This document shows positions 1 through 11,975 of a stretch of DNA of 64,000 nucleotides, piece after piece (position 1 is the first letter of the stretch; every line of letters starts with the position of its first letter). The notes beneath the pieces were generated by a model. The model did no database searches and was not told the origin of the DNA. It worked only from the letters and a program-made list of their open reading frames with translations. Position numbers and translations under genes: made by a program. Source of the DNA: Erinaceus europaeus (taxonomy: Eukaryota; Chordata; Mammalia; Eulipotyphla; Erinaceidae); assembly GCF_950295315.1 (NCBI RefSeq), contig NC_080175.1, positions 71,152,752-71,216,751 on the forward strand. Direction: 5' to 3'.

Positions 1-638
1 GTCGTAACATTTAACAAGATAATAAATGGTCTAATAACCTGGCACTGAAGAAAAGAAATACAAAGCTAATCTTGTAATGCTACTCTAATAGTAGTTTTTA
101 GAGGTCTGAAGTCAAAGTTTTGGTGTTATCACTCTGAAGTTCATAAAACACAAATGATGCTATTATTCAGAGGTGGCATTTAGTCCTCAGGTTTTTTTTT
201 TAAGTCCTCATTTAGGAACTTGGAAGGTGTAGTTAGTGTTGGGATTTGCTTAAAATTATAGTTGTCTTTAAAATCACTGTTCTTATTTTTGTTACCAAAT
301 CATTCATTCAAAATACCTTTGCAGAGGACCTGCTTTATGCACCACCAATAGGCTTTATGGAAGATATAAAAAGACTTGAAGCACAATAAGTCCCCCTAAA
401 ATGATACAGAATAACAGAAAATACCAGAATGCAAAGGAAAAAAGAAGTAGCACTGTATTGAAACTGTCATACAAATGTGGCCTTCATATCTCAGTTTTGG
501 TCCATTGTAAGGTACATGTAATAGACTCTGTCTTGTAGCTATACCAATATTGTTTATCAAAACATTTGAAATTCTAAAACACCAAAGTGCTAAGAATTAA
601 ATGTTTCAAAGAGGTCAAAGGATGACGCTAAGAAATGC

Positions 639-678
639 AGCAGCTACTTTTCTATTTTTAAATAGAAAAGTAGCTGCT
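639..678. repeat. Perfect palindrome with 19-bp arms and a 2-bp spacer
   Basis: Arms are 639-657 (AGCAGCTACTTTTCTATTT) and 660-678, with TT between. The right arm overlaps the first unit of the 24-bp tandem repeat. Confidence 0.95.
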
Positions 679-764
679 AAATATGTGTTGCCCTCACCTG
701 CTAAATATGTGTTGCCCTCACCTGCTAAATATGTGTTGCCCTCACCTGCTAAATATGTGTTGCC
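676..764. repeat. 24-bp tandem repeat, 3.7 copies
   Basis: Units start at 676, 700, 724 and 748 (GCTAAATATGTGTTGCCCTC + ACCT); the last stops after 17 bases. The copies are identical, which suggests recent expansion. Being 24 bp long it keeps a reading frame (AKYVLPSP), but nothing indicates coding. Confidence 0.95.
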
Positions 765-2972
765 AATTACATTTCAGAGAGAGAAAAAACTTCTAGAAGA
801 AAATAGTGATATGGGAGGGAGGGATAGATCCTTAGATTGTGTATTTAAATCTGAAAAGAAACACACCAAATAAAGAGGACAACAATGAAGTGAATGCAAG
901 ACATTTCTCATGACAAGAAGAGAATGAAAATGCAATCAAAGTACTCTGAAACTATACTATACTCTGTTTTACCAGCTGAATATGTGATGCTGATGAAATT
1001 TAGACCCATCATTGCTAGTGAGTCAGCTGAGATGGGAGGATGTCTGCTTAGTTATGCATATAACCCATATTTGAACTCCCAGTACACTATTTGGGAACTA
1101 TGGCACCAAGGGAAGCTTCCATAATATGACCTCTCTGTCTCTCTCTCTCTCCTCTCTCTCTCCTCTCTCTCTCCTCTCTCTAAAATGAAGCCCTCCTAAT
1201 TGTGAAAGAGAATAAAGAACAGGCTTCATGATGTCTACTTATTAACAACTCTAAAATCCTTTACACCTTTAAAATTTGTTCTTATTGTTAAAAAATTAAA
1301 AGTAAATATCGTATATGCAGTGCCAATAGTTAGGCATAAAAATGATAGAAAGACCTGACTCAGTTTAGAATAATTACCAAGGGAGAAAGATAGCTAAAAT
1401 GATATGCATTATTTTAATTAAAGGTGCTTGAGAATACATATGGCTTCCTTTGAATAATAAACATGTACAGATGAGGTATGATTAGAAAATGCAATCTCTT
1501 TTACAGGTTCAATTAAATCAACTTCATTCCAATAATGGTGAGTGATTAAAGAAATGCTATCAGAATCATATTTTAAGCCATTATTCAGAGGATCTATTTT
1601 GTTTTTTAGATTCTGCAATGTGGTTTAGTAGATAATGACTATGGGGCGTAAATTAATGAATGAAGTTAAAGAGTGATTAAATTATATGTCTTAATCTACT
1701 ATGATTTAATATTGCTGGAAGATTTACAGAATTTTCATTTATTCACAAAACACCTCCATTTCTGCCAGTCATCCTAATAATTAGTGAGAAATAAGCTCCT
1801 TTAGAAAGGACTACATATCTCAGAAATAGATAAGAACTTATTTATACCTTCCATAACCCTGTGACTTTAGTTTCCCCTTTTTATTTAAAATTACTTTAGG
1901 ACTTCAACTTCAGAGGAAACATTTGGTTATTCTTTCTGTGATTTTCTGTTCAAGAAAAAAAAAAACTAGGGTTATTATTTATAAGAACATTACAGGATAA
2001 AGCATTATATCCTTAGTTGTCACCAAGAACACAAAGCCTTCAGTTTTTAAAAAATGAGGTTAGCACACTGTTTCTAAGTTCTTTCAAATGCAATTTCACT
2101 ATGTATTTATCTGGAGGCAGCTACAATATAGTATTCAACTTTATTCAAGTGCCTTACATTATAAATAAATACATATTCACAAAGCTTTACTTTCTAAAAG
2201 TTACATTCTATATATTCTTTCAGAAGAAGTATACAGTATTATCTATTTGTCATAGTGATAAGGCATATAGAATATTGGACTGACATGGTTTGAATTTGTA
2301 GAAAAGTACTGTTTTTTTAAGGATAAATATAAATTTAACTATGCTTACATCAAAGTTACAGTTAATAAGTAGCACCAATATTTATAAGACATTACCAGAT
2401 CACTTTTGTTATAAATATGTAAAGCTCATAAAAAGGTTTTGACTTAAATTGTTTCCTTTTTTCCATGTTGACTGACAGTTCAATGAGATCTGTAAGTTAC
2501 ATTTGTGTCATCAATCTGCAAGGCAATATTAAAATACACTCTCCATCTTCTGTGTAATCTATGTAAAAAGGATATATAAAACATTAAACTGTAGTCCCTG
2601 GCTCTGGTTGTAATGAAGTCGAAGTATAAAAGCAGAAAAATCTCAGAGTAAGGCAAATAAAGTGTAAAATGAAGTGCTAAGTGAAGGGCTCTTTTTGTTG
2701 TTTTCATACAGGTGGAAGAGTTAGTATGGATGTTGAACTTTGTGACAGCCCAGTAGCTTTAATATGGGAGAAATTATGATTAGCAACTAGAGAGCTGCTG
2801 CATAATTAGGCCAAAGATGCCCATTATATTTCCAATAGAATTTTACAGCTATATGTTAGTGCCTGTTATATTCCCTTTGCAAAATAGCAGGAATGTATCT
2901 ATCTCAACCATGTTATAAAGTACAAAACACATTTCAGCAAACACTGGCTAATGTGGTTGTTTTTTAACTTTA
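765..2972. other. AT-rich intron, mostly unassigned
   Basis: Apart from the CT repeat at 1131-1182, no repeat family or exon was recognised. Confidence 0.5.
1131..1182. repeat. CT-rich simple repeat
   Basis: CTCTCT runs interrupted by CCTCTCTCTCT units. Confidence 0.9.
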
Positions 2973-2988
2973 AGTATAATGTTGATTT

Positions 2989-3188
2989 ATTTATTATTGG
3001 ACAGAGACAGAGAACTTGAGAGGGAAGGGGGAGATAGAGAGGGAGAGATACAGAGAGAGAGAGAGACCTGCAGCCCTTCTTCACTACTTGTGAAGCTTTC
3101 TCCCTGCAGGTGGGGACTTGGGGCTTGAACCTGGGTCCCTGTGCACTATAATATGTGTGCTTAACCAGGTGTGCCACTGCCTGGCCCC
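2989..3188 (-). mobile_element. Family B SINE
   Basis: The head GGGGCCAGGCAGTGGCACAC is read from 3188 leftward. A 16-bp target duplication with one mismatch, AGTATAATGTTGATTT at 2973-2988 and AGTACAATGTTGATTT at 3189-3204, fixes both edges. Confidence 0.88.
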
Positions 3189-3769
3189 AGTACAATGTTG
3201 ATTTCTGAGGAAACAACATATAAAGGAAATTCTATGCATTTTTCCTTAATCGCTTTATTAAATGACCAAGACAGATATATTCACCCTCTCCTCTCCTCTC
3301 TTCTCCCCTCCCTCTCCCTTCCCTTCTCCTCTATCTTCTCCACATTAAACAGAAACAAGTTTAATAAAGTCCAGCATGCACCCCAAAATAGAGAATGCCA
3401 GGAAACTCCAGATGACAAGATATGCAAATGTCACTATCTAAGTCAAAAAACCCACCTAAGGAAAAGAAAGAAACCAGTTAATATAATAAAGAGAAAGGAA
3501 ACTGAAGTTATTAATCTGCCAAGAGTCTTTTATAATTTATGCCAATTTAGAAAGGAATCTATCAATTTCAAAAGTACAAACCATTATCTCCCTCATCACA
3601 TCTTGCTACCTGGAAGCAATAGGAATTCCAAATAGCTGCAACCCAAGTACAATCATTGCCATTTTTATCTCCATAGCAGATTTTAGCAGAGGCTTTTTGG
3701 AGTGCCAAACTACAGTTAAGGTTGGGGCTTTATACTATACCTTCCATAGCTTGTTACCTCTCTGCTTCA

Positions 3770-3915
3770 GCAAAGCAAAGGACTCTGGGGAAGGAGGAGA
3801 GGGAGGGGTGGGAGAGAACTGTGGGGGTTCTGGTACATAATGACTTTATTTATAGATCAGTGACTGCACTGTAAACTTTAGTCCCCTCAATAAGAAATCA
3901 TACAATAAAAATAAA
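3770..3915 (+). mobile_element. Possible L1 3' end, sense
   Basis: A GGGAGGGGTGGGAGAGAACT / GGGGTTCTGGTACATAATG stretch followed by CAATAAAAATAAA resembles the other L1 ends here, but it is more divergent. Confidence 0.45.
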
Positions 3916-3930
3916 TCAAAACCACTTTTA

Positions 3931-4117
3931 TCCCCACCTGAAGGGGGGTCGCTTCACGGGCAGTAAGGCAGGTCTGCAGATGTCTATCTCTCTTCTCTGT
4001 CTTCCCCTCCTCTCTCGATTTCTCTCTGTCCTATTGAACAACAATGACAGCAACAACAACAAAAATAATAACAATAGCAACAATAAACAATAAGGGCAAC
4101 AAAAGGGGAAAATAAAC
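3931..4117 (+). mobile_element. Family A SINE, head missing
   Basis: It starts at TCCCCACCTGAAGGGGGGTC, followed by the CT-rich body and AACAACAA/AATAAA tail. The tRNA-like part is absent. Confidence 0.8.
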
Positions 4118-4291
4118 ACTTTTAACACAAAACAATTTCTGAGAGACTATGCTGAGAATTGAAAGTATGATGTCATGTGGTGCTCTTAGAAATAGGTATC
4201 TGCTAATGCAAAAACAAAATACCCTGATGGTGATGCAGGTGTTTATGTAGCTCAGTAGTATAATGTGACAATATTGGCCAATGTGGTCATA

Positions 4292-4302
4292 CTTTCTTTC
4301 TC

Positions 4303-4338
<36 letters not shown>

Positions 4339-4354
4339 TTTCTTTCTTTCTTTT
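4292..4354. repeat. (CTTT)n microsatellite
   Basis: About 15 TTTC units with minor interruptions. Confidence 0.95.
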
Positions 4355-4465
4355 TAGTAATCTAATATTGATTTACAAAATTATAACTTACTCTCTGTTT
4401 TTAACAATTTTTAGGAAAAAATATATGTTTCCCTAAAACACTAACATAATAGTAGGTATTAGAAA

Positions 4466-4864
4466 TGTGAGAGAGAAGGATGACACAGAGAGAAAATGGG
4501 GTCGACAAACAAAGCAGACTTTATTAAAGAAAGTCTGACCAGTGAGAGAGCCGTGACTTGGGCAATTCAGGTAAATACGGGATGCAAGTTCCAGGTGTGT
4601 GGGAGGGGCGAGAACTAGAAAGAGCAAATTCCTTGGGGAAACTCCATCAGGCCATCACAGGCTGCAGAAGGGAGGTGATTACCTTTCTGTTATCGCTTGA
4701 TCTTCCTGCATCTAGTTGGCCAGTGATAACCTCTGGAAAATCTCCTTTACCTAGAGTGGGTCAGACATCTGGATGCTGTCTGAGGAGAAAAGTGCCTCAT
4801 GACAAGGCAGTTAGGTATTGGGGTGTTGATTGATTTGTTGTGTTGGCAAATCCCCTTCACTACA
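4466..4864 (-). mobile_element. Probable solo LTR of an endogenous retrovirus
   Basis: The 399-bp block has TG...CA ends. On the minus strand it carries AATAAAGTCTGCTTTGTTTG (a polyadenylation signal in R/U5-like context) about 70 bp from its 3' end. It is flanked by TAGAAA (4460-4465) and TAGAAG (4865-4870), a 6-bp target duplication with one mismatch. No internal retroviral genes adjoin it. The family is not identified; a 6-bp duplication would favour class II. An alternative left edge is two bases further in (4468). Confidence 0.6.
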
Positions 4865-4898
4865 TAGAAGTAAATGCATGTTTTCTATGTTGTCTCAA

Positions 4899-5060
4899 TT
4901 TATTTATTTTATTTTATTTCATTTCATTTTATTTATTTTATTTTATTTTTTACCAGACCACTGCTCAGCTCTGGCTTCTGATGGTGTGGGGGACTGAACC
5001 TGGGACATTGGAGACTCGGATATGAGAGCTTTCATAACTTTATGCTATTTCTCTCGTCCT
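4899..5060 (-). mobile_element. Family D SINE
   Basis: A long T/A-rich tail, then CACTGCTCAGCTCTGGCTTC and GGGGACTGAACCTGGGACAT, the reverse of the family D body. Confidence 0.75.
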
Positions 5061-5417
5061 CATTGAATTTCTAAAGATATATATAAAATGAATGAGACAG
5101 AGACTGGAGAGACAGTGCCATTTGGAAGTTATCTGATTTGGAGTATTTTGCTGATAGCATAGTTAGTACACAATACATGTCTACTTTGTAGAAACATTAA
5201 CTATTGAACTATATACATACATTTACTCCTCCACATGTAACAAATCTTTCGTAGTTTTCTAGTGATTTTGTGGCAAATTTCTAAATACTGTCCTTTCATT
5301 AATTCTCAGTCACAGCATTTAAAAGGAGGTGGATAAATTTTTTCCTGCTCTTTCATTTTTAACATTCTCAATTATTAGAATTGGTCTAAAATTGATATAC
5401 AAAGTAGAAAACCCATG

Positions 5418-5575
5418 GGCTGAGCAAGCAAAATAGCTCACATGGATAGTGTGCTGCTTTTCTGTGTGTGTGACCCAGGTTCAAGTCTGACCCCTAGCAT
5501 ATTGAAGGAAGCTTTAGCACTGAGGTCACTTTTACTCTCTCTGTGTCTCTTTGTCTTTATCTAAGAAAAGAAAGA
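5418..5575 (+). mobile_element. Family E SINE
   Basis: tRNA-like head GCAAAATAGCTCACATGGAT with box B-like GACCCAGGTTCAAGTCTGAC, then a CT-rich 3' part. Divergent. Confidence 0.6.
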
Positions 5576-6185
5576 CACTCTATGAACCAATGCTGTCATA
5601 TTAAGAGACTGAGATTTAGAGAATAATCTGTTATTACAGCACAGCCTTGCTCTTATTTCTGGTTTCCAAGGTAATTAACAAAATTTCATCATCTATCCTT
5701 TAAGCATTGCAACAGTTGCTATGATTTAACATCGAAACACAATTTAGCAAAGGATTTTATTTCTCCTATAGTGTGATTAGAAGTCAAGCCTTGATTTCAT
5801 TTTTCAGGCAGAAAAGTGATAATGGCAAAGTTAAGTTTCTAGATAAGCAATCATAATGTTATTGTGACTTGGTAAAAATGATTATTTTGTTAAAGTCTAC
5901 AACAATTTCAAGTGAGAAGACTGCAAGTTTTTACTTGTATCCACCTAACACTTATTTCTTATCAACAAAGTTGAACTCAAGATTATCTTAAATGTACATA
6001 TTGTTATTGCTTAAGAGAAAATAATAACATATTCATGACAATATGTGATATGATTCATGCATTTTTCTTATTTAGAACTAGCTAAATCTATTAATTATGC
6101 TGGATTTTGCTTTGAAATTGAAGCATCATTACATTGTTTATATAAAATTGGATGCTAAAATATATTCAACATACTTCCTTTTTAA

Positions 6186-6429
6186 AAAATTATTTATGTA
6201 TTCCTTTTTGTTACCCTTGTCGTCATTGTTAGGTAGGACAGAGAGAAATGGAGAGGAGAGGGGAAGATGGAGAGGGGGAGAGAATGATAGACACCTGAAG
6301 ACCTGCTTCACCGCCTGTGAGTTGACTCCCCTGCAAGTGGGGAGCCAGAGCCTTGAACTATGATCCTTACGGCAGTCCTTGCGCTTTGCACCACCAGCAC
6401 TTAACCCACTGCGCTACCACCCAACTCTC
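6186..6429 (-). mobile_element. Family A SINE
   Basis: TATTCCTTTTTGTTACCCTTG tail side, then the AG-rich body and GCGCTACCACCCAACTCTC head end. Near full length. Confidence 0.88.
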
Positions 6430-6542
6430 ATTTAACATACTTCTATGGCTCCTGATTTAGGGCTTTTTGAAAAAGATTCTACAATTTTAAAATAACAAGA
6501 AATTTTGGTGCTACTTAATAAGTGAACATTTTCCCAAGCATC

Positions 6543-6606
6543 TTTGACATTTTAGTAAAATGTCAAAAAAAAACTGATTTTAATAAAATTTTAATAAAAT
6601 CAGTTT
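6543..6606. repeat. Two adjacent perfect inverted repeats
   Basis: TTTGACATTTTA-G-TAAAATGTCAAA (6543-6567) is followed by AAACTGATTTTA ... TAAAATCAGTTT (6571-6606, 12-bp arms, 12-bp loop). Confidence 0.9.
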
Positions 6607-6867
6607 CTTCAAAAGGACTGGCATTTCCATTTTCCTAAGATACTAATTCATATACAAATTAATATGCTTACAAAAATAAATTTCCTGCAATATTCACATT
6701 ATTGTTAGTAGCAATAATTGCTTAATTAGATATAGGTTATTTCTTTATTATTACATGAATTATTTTCATATCATACCTCATGAAATATAACAAAAAATAC
6801 TGAAACCTAGAGGGGTAATTGGCTTTTTTATTAAATGTTATGTATTTACTGATTTATATTACTGAGT

Positions 6868-7040
6868 AAACTTAGACTAGCTTCATTTATACCACTTTGT
6901 GGGACAGAACAATAGTTTTACCTAGAGTTCATGAGAGACACAAAGAGAGATACCATAGCATCAACACTTCCTTCAATACAGTAGTGGCTGGGCTATAACC
7001 TGGTTCTTGCTTCAAGAGAGTAATATGTTGGATGAAATAC
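6868..7040 (-). mobile_element. Possible family E SINE, old
   Basis: AGAGAGATACCATAGCATCA and AGTGGCTGGGCTATAACCTG recall the family E body on the minus strand. Edges are uncertain. Confidence 0.35.
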
Positions 7041-7294
7041 TGTCCAATGCACTGTACAATGTACAATGTACTTCTTGACTAAATAGTTCAAAATAAAAAT
7101 GAGGTGTGAAGGATTAGGAGCTAGAATTTCCAGTGAATTTAAAATAGCATTTTCATCATTGGAAAAATCATAAACAAATTCTCAAAGACAAAAGTGCTTT
7201 TTATGAGGGGGTGGAAATAAAAGCAAATAAGCTTAAAGACCACATTCTTCTGGGTCTGTAGGATTTTGATTAGTACTGTAGGCACAATGAGAAA

Positions 7295-7381
7295 TATATA
7301 TACACTATATATATAGTATATATATAGTATATATAGTATATATATGTATATATATAGTATATATATGTATATATATATATA

Positions 7382-7415
<34 letters not shown>
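7295..7415. repeat. (TA)n-rich microsatellite
   Basis: TATATA runs with periodic G or TGTA interruptions, ending in an uninterrupted (TA)n at 7386-7414. Confidence 0.95.
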
Positions 7416-7418
<3 letters not shown>

Positions 7419-7469
7419 AGATGATAGATTTCACATTATCTTGGAAAAAAGAACAGATTTAAGATCCCA

Positions 7470-7650
7470 GTTCCTGTCTGCAGGAGTAAAACTTTCCAAG
7501 TTGTCAATCCATGCTGCAGTTATCTCTCTTTCCCTTTTCCTCTTCCTCCCTATTTTTCTGTCTCTATTGGAAAAGCAAAGAAAAGCCAAAGGAAAAATGG
7601 CTGCCAGAAATAGTGGGGTCTTCTTTCAGTCATGGATTATACCTAGAGGA
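7470..7650 (+). mobile_element. Family B SINE with the 3' module, head missing
   Basis: CTGCAGTTATCTCTCTTTCC with AAATGGCTGCCAGAAATAGTGG, a diverged form of the shared 3' module. Confidence 0.45.
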
Positions 7651-7662
7651 AAGATGCTCGTG

Positions 7663-7850
7663 CCAGGCCAGATTATGGTGCACTCGATTGAGCTCACATG
7701 TTACAATGGAGCCCTTGTCCCCCACCTGTAAGGGGAAGCTTCACCAGTGATGAAGCAGGTGACTGAATATGTCTTCTGTCTCCCCCACCCCTCTCAATTC
7801 CTCTCTGTCCTATCAAATAAAATAGAAAGAAGGGAAAAGAAAAGAAAGAA
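7663..7850 (+). mobile_element. Family B SINE
   Basis: GCACTCGATTGAGCTCACATG head, CCCCCACCTGTAAGGGGAAGC and a CT-rich tail ending CAAATAAAATAG. Confidence 0.7.
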
Positions 7851-7867
7851 TGAGTCAAATGGCAATG

Positions 7868-7964
7868 AAACTTCTCCCTTTCAGGTGGGATATGGAGGCT
7901 TAAGCCTGAGTCCTTGTTCATTGTAGCATATGCACTCAACCAGGTGTACCACCACTTGGCCCTG
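7868..7964 (-). mobile_element. Family B SINE fragment (head half)
   Basis: TTCAGGTGGGATATGGAGGC then CACTCAACCAGGTGTACCAC and CACTTGGCCC. The tail half is absent; together with the copy at 7663 it forms an inverted pair. Confidence 0.7.
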
Positions 7965-9660
7965 ATGTAAATTTCTTAGTCCATTATCATCTTCTTGTGT
8001 ATATGGTGTATTTGTCTAATTCCTATTCTTCCTTTTTCCATTACAGATGAGCATGTGTACACATATACTGCTAAGCTTCTGCTTCTAGTATTTTGTAGTG
8101 TAGAAAATAATATATTGTAAGTCTCAACATCTGGGTCCCAATTCTATTTTGGTCTTTAAAAACAACCACGTGGTGTTAAGCAACTCATTTCAGTTTTCAA
8201 GCCTTATTTCCTTATCTTCAAATTGAGGTGATAAGATCAGACAGCAAGATTTCTTTCATCATCTTCTCCTCTATAAATTCATGTAAAATATTTGACCTAT
8301 TGAGAATAAATTTTTCCTTCTAAATATATTTCTTAAATTATATATTTCACAAAGGTATATTGCCCTGCAGTTTTTATTTTTCATTCAGAATGAGGAAAAT
8401 AAAGTTATTAAATTTATTACATGGATGACATAATGCCAATATGAGATAATAAAACCCAGCCACCTTTAAATTTGCCTTCACAAATTGGAGAAACCAATAC
8501 AGCATGACCCTACTTTGTGTCCCCAGTCTTCTAAATAATGAGAGGGTGAGGGATATTCCTTTTGAAACTGATCATATACAAAATAAAATATAAGGCATGG
8601 ACATTAGATAGTACAGCCTCTTGATGCCATTTTCAATTATTACTATTGTTGCTTATTGCAGTCTGGCTGGTTTGTTGGTAGAATGAAGTGAAATGACTTA
8701 TTCAGAGCTCTAATGAGAGATCTGGGAGCTAGTAGATTTTCAGTGACTACTCAGTTCCTCTGCCTTCCTCTAGAAGATGCAGAACCCATAAATTTGCACT
8801 ATCCTATTTTTACTGATCTAGTTTTGTTGGTGCTCTTTGCAAAGTGTGGGTAGACAAACTAGATACTGCAATATTCCTCTATCTCTGGAGGACTAAAAAT
8901 ATAAAGATGTAAATTCAAGAAGCAAAAAAGCAGGCTTTCCCCCTTATTCTCTAGCTTGAAATTGAAGACCATTGTGTTTTTAGTAGACACATTTATGTAT
9001 TATGATATCTGGTGAGGGAGTAACATGGAAGCACAAATTATCAATTACCAGGAGAAATGAGGAAATAAAAGTCTTCCAATTTTCACTTTTTCAAGTAAGG
9101 CTTTGCACTGGACTCTTATGTGCAATTACATATACATTATTTTCTAGCACTGTTTATTAGTAACCATGTAGTGCTAGTTGAAATATCAAAATGTGTCAAT
9201 ATATCAAGGTATCTCAAAGGAAATAGAATATATTTCATACTTATAAAGAACTTGTTGACAAGGAAAAAAGATCTGTCAAAGTATAGCCTTCTCCATCTTT
9301 GCTTTTCTTCTTTCCTTAATGTTGTTCCTTGCTTCAAAACTAAGCTACTCAGTGATTAGAATAAGAGCATATACTTGCCTATTCATTTTGTGAAAGTGCT
9401 GCCCTCAACACTCTACATCTCCTTAGACTCTTCTTTTTTCAAACTCCAATAAAAATGAAATCTCCATGGAATGTGCTTTAACTGTGGCTGCCCATCAAGA
9501 CAGCTGTTTACCTACTAATTTGACCATTTGGATACGTGGTTTTATATACTGATTTTATTTTTCTTTGCCACTCTCTTGGTCTCAAATCCATAAATTTGTT
9601 ACAGAATTGCTTCACATTATTCTTAGCATTATGGGCTCTTGATTGATAAGAACTTCATCA
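7965..9660. other. AT-rich intron without recognised repeats
   Basis: No SINE, L1 or coding feature seen. Short ORFs on both strands at 9120-9359 are mutual shadows. Confidence 0.5.
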
Positions 9661-9937
9661 GGGAGTTGGCGGTAGCACAGCGGTTAAGCACACATGGCGC
9701 AAAGTGCAAGGATCAGTGTAAGGATCCTGGTTCCAGCCCCCAGCTCCCCACCTGCAGAGGAGCCACTTCACAGGTGGTCAAAGCAGGTCTACAGATGTCT
9801 GTCTTTCTCTACCCCTCTCTGGCTTCCCCTCCTCTCTCCATTTCTGTCTGTCCTATCCAACAACGAAGACAGACAGCAATAATAACTACAACAATAAAAC
9901 AACAAGGACAATAAAAAGGGAATACATAAATAAATAT
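9661..9937 (+). mobile_element. Family A SINE
   Basis: GGGAGTTGGCGGTAGCACAG head, full body, and AACAATAAAACAACAAGGAC tail. Confidence 0.9.
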
Positions 9938-10773
9938 TTTTTTAATAATTTCTTCAAAATAAATATAGATATTTTAACAAACTGCTTTACTATTGAATGA
10001 TAATAGTATTTCAGAGCCCTTAAATTGCTGATCTGGGTTCTTCTGGGATGTTTGAGAAGCAAGGCACAATGAGAGTCCTTTCTATCATGGAGTTACAGGT
10101 GAAAAAAGAAAATAAAAATAATGAGGATTCTAGAGTCTCACAATGTTCTGTGAGCATCTCATTATGTATAGATACTCTGAATTTAACTAAAAGATACCAT
10201 CTACATTAGAGAAAGTTTGATATGAGGTGCTTGTCATGAATATAATGACACATCAAAGGATCTGAAGTTGTTCTGTTTCATTTACTACATTTAGAATTTT
10301 AAATCTCTGTAGGATGTAGCTTGAAGCAGCATTGATTACATTTATAAAGAGGAAAGAAACTGCATTAACAATATCACTGCATACAGTAAAGGTCACAGAT
10401 TGTTTGACTATTATGCTATACATCTCCAAGTGGAAGTAGCAAGTCCAAAAGAGCAGTCTTTTTTCCTCATTTTTCTATATCTACCTCTCTCCATTGTTGT
10501 TATTCTCTCTATAATATAGAAACCCATTGTCACTGTTTTCTCTGCTATTTAGTGAAAAATGAAATAATATCTGAAGATATTATATTTTGGGGAAAATTAC
10601 CATATGTCCAAACCTGTAGTAGAACAGAATTAATCTACTTTTGCTAATTTTTCAACTAAAACACACATAAATAATTAATTAACTGCAATGAATTATAATG
10701 TGTTTTATTTATACTATTTTAATAACAGGATAACTGACATCATATGTGACTAAATTCATTACTGAAATATCCA

Positions 10774-11150
10774 TTGTTTTTTTATTTACAAAATTTTTAA
10801 TTTTTACAACTAGGAGCCCTAGTTGGGGAGTCCTGAGATCCCCAAAGAGATATGATGGACCTAGGCCTCAAATAGATGCCTCTCTCCATTGTTACTAGTC
10901 ATCTCTATCAGGAACAACAAAATAGACCCCCTTGTGGGCCCCCATAGGACCTTGTCCTCAATGTGGATCAACAACAGTAGAGACTGATTCATCCTCTGAA
11001 GGGAGGCTGGACAACGTACTCTATGATCCACCTGAGGAAGATGGGTCCTGAAACTATGACAGCTAGGAACGTTCCTACTCATGACCACAGTATATGAGCT
11101 CAGATCTACAAGGATGCAGAGGTTACACTGGTGTTAAGAAATGTGTTCCT
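10774..11150 (-). mobile_element. Unassigned retroelement-like block, antisense
   Basis: It starts with T-rich sequence (a tail if read on the minus strand), then a more GC-rich body (AGTTGGGGAGTCCTGAGATC, GATGGGTCCTGAAACTATGA). The layout is like the antisense L1 3' ends, but the body shares no clear sequence with them. It may be another L1 3'-UTR subfamily. Confidence 0.35.
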
Positions 11151-11257
11151 ATATTTTAAGAGATCATTGCTTTATTAAATTCTTAAAAAGCAAACTGAAG
11201 CAAATCCTGCTTGTAGAGCTACACAGCATTATGCTATAATAATATAATCTCTCTTTC

Positions 11258-11463
11258 TATAAATATTTTTATTTACTTACGATTGCATAGAGACAGAGAG
11301 AAATTGAGAGGGGAGAGGGAGACAGAAAGACACCTGCAGCCCTGCTTCATCACTTATGAAGTTTTCCCCCTGTAGGTGAGGACAAGGGGCTTGAACCTGG
11401 GTCTTTCTGCACTGTAGTGTGTGTAGTGTGTGCGCTTAACCAGAGGCCCCATCAACTGATCCC
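11258..11463 (-). mobile_element. Family B SINE
   Basis: TTATTTACTTACGATTGCATAG tail side, AG-rich body, GGGGCTTGAACCTGGGTCTT and GCTTAACCAGAGGCCCC head. A local GTGTAGTGTGTAGTGTGTG expansion lies in the head. Confidence 0.8.
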
Positions 11464-11636
11464 ATAATATAGTCTCTTAAATAGGCTATAAATAGGAAAC
11501 CATGGATTTTTCTTTCTTTTTTTTTTGCTGCATTATGTATATATGTTGTTTATTTCCTTAACATTAGTATAAACTCTGCTAAATAAATTAGGTACTTAGA
11601 TAATTCACCAAAAGATTTATTAATAAATGTGAAATT

Positions 11637-11920
11637 GGGAGTTGGGTGGTAGCACATCAAGTTAAGTGAAGGTGGTGCAAAGTGCAAGGAACAGCATAAA
11701 GATTCCTGTTGGAGCCCCTGGATCCCCACCTGCAGGGGAGTCTCGCTTCACAAGCAGTGAAGCAGGTCTGAAGGTGTCTATCTTTCTTTACCTCTCTCTG
11801 TCTTCCCCTCCTCTCTCCATTTCTCTCTGTCTGATCCAAAAACAATGACATCAATAATAACAACAGTAACAATTACAGTAAAAAACAGGAAAAGCAAAAG
11901 GAAATAAATAAAATAAATAT
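11637..11920 (+). mobile_element. Family A SINE
   Basis: GGGAGTTGGGTGGTAGCACA head, CT-rich body, and a diverged AAC/AAT-rich tail. Confidence 0.88.
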
Positions 11921-11975
11921 TAAAAGAAAATAAATGTGCAATTACTATTTCAAAGTAAACAAAAATTTTTAGACT

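Noticed and set aside
676..764. CRISPR-like array
   Set aside because: The units are directly tandem without spacers, and the DNA is mammalian.
601..873. 90-codon ORF with AKYVLPSP repeats
   Set aside because: It is produced by the 24-bp tandem repeat and palindrome. There is no splice context or domain.
3171..3635. 154-codon ORF
   Set aside because: It starts in a SINE head and runs through low-complexity CT-rich DNA, with no domain.
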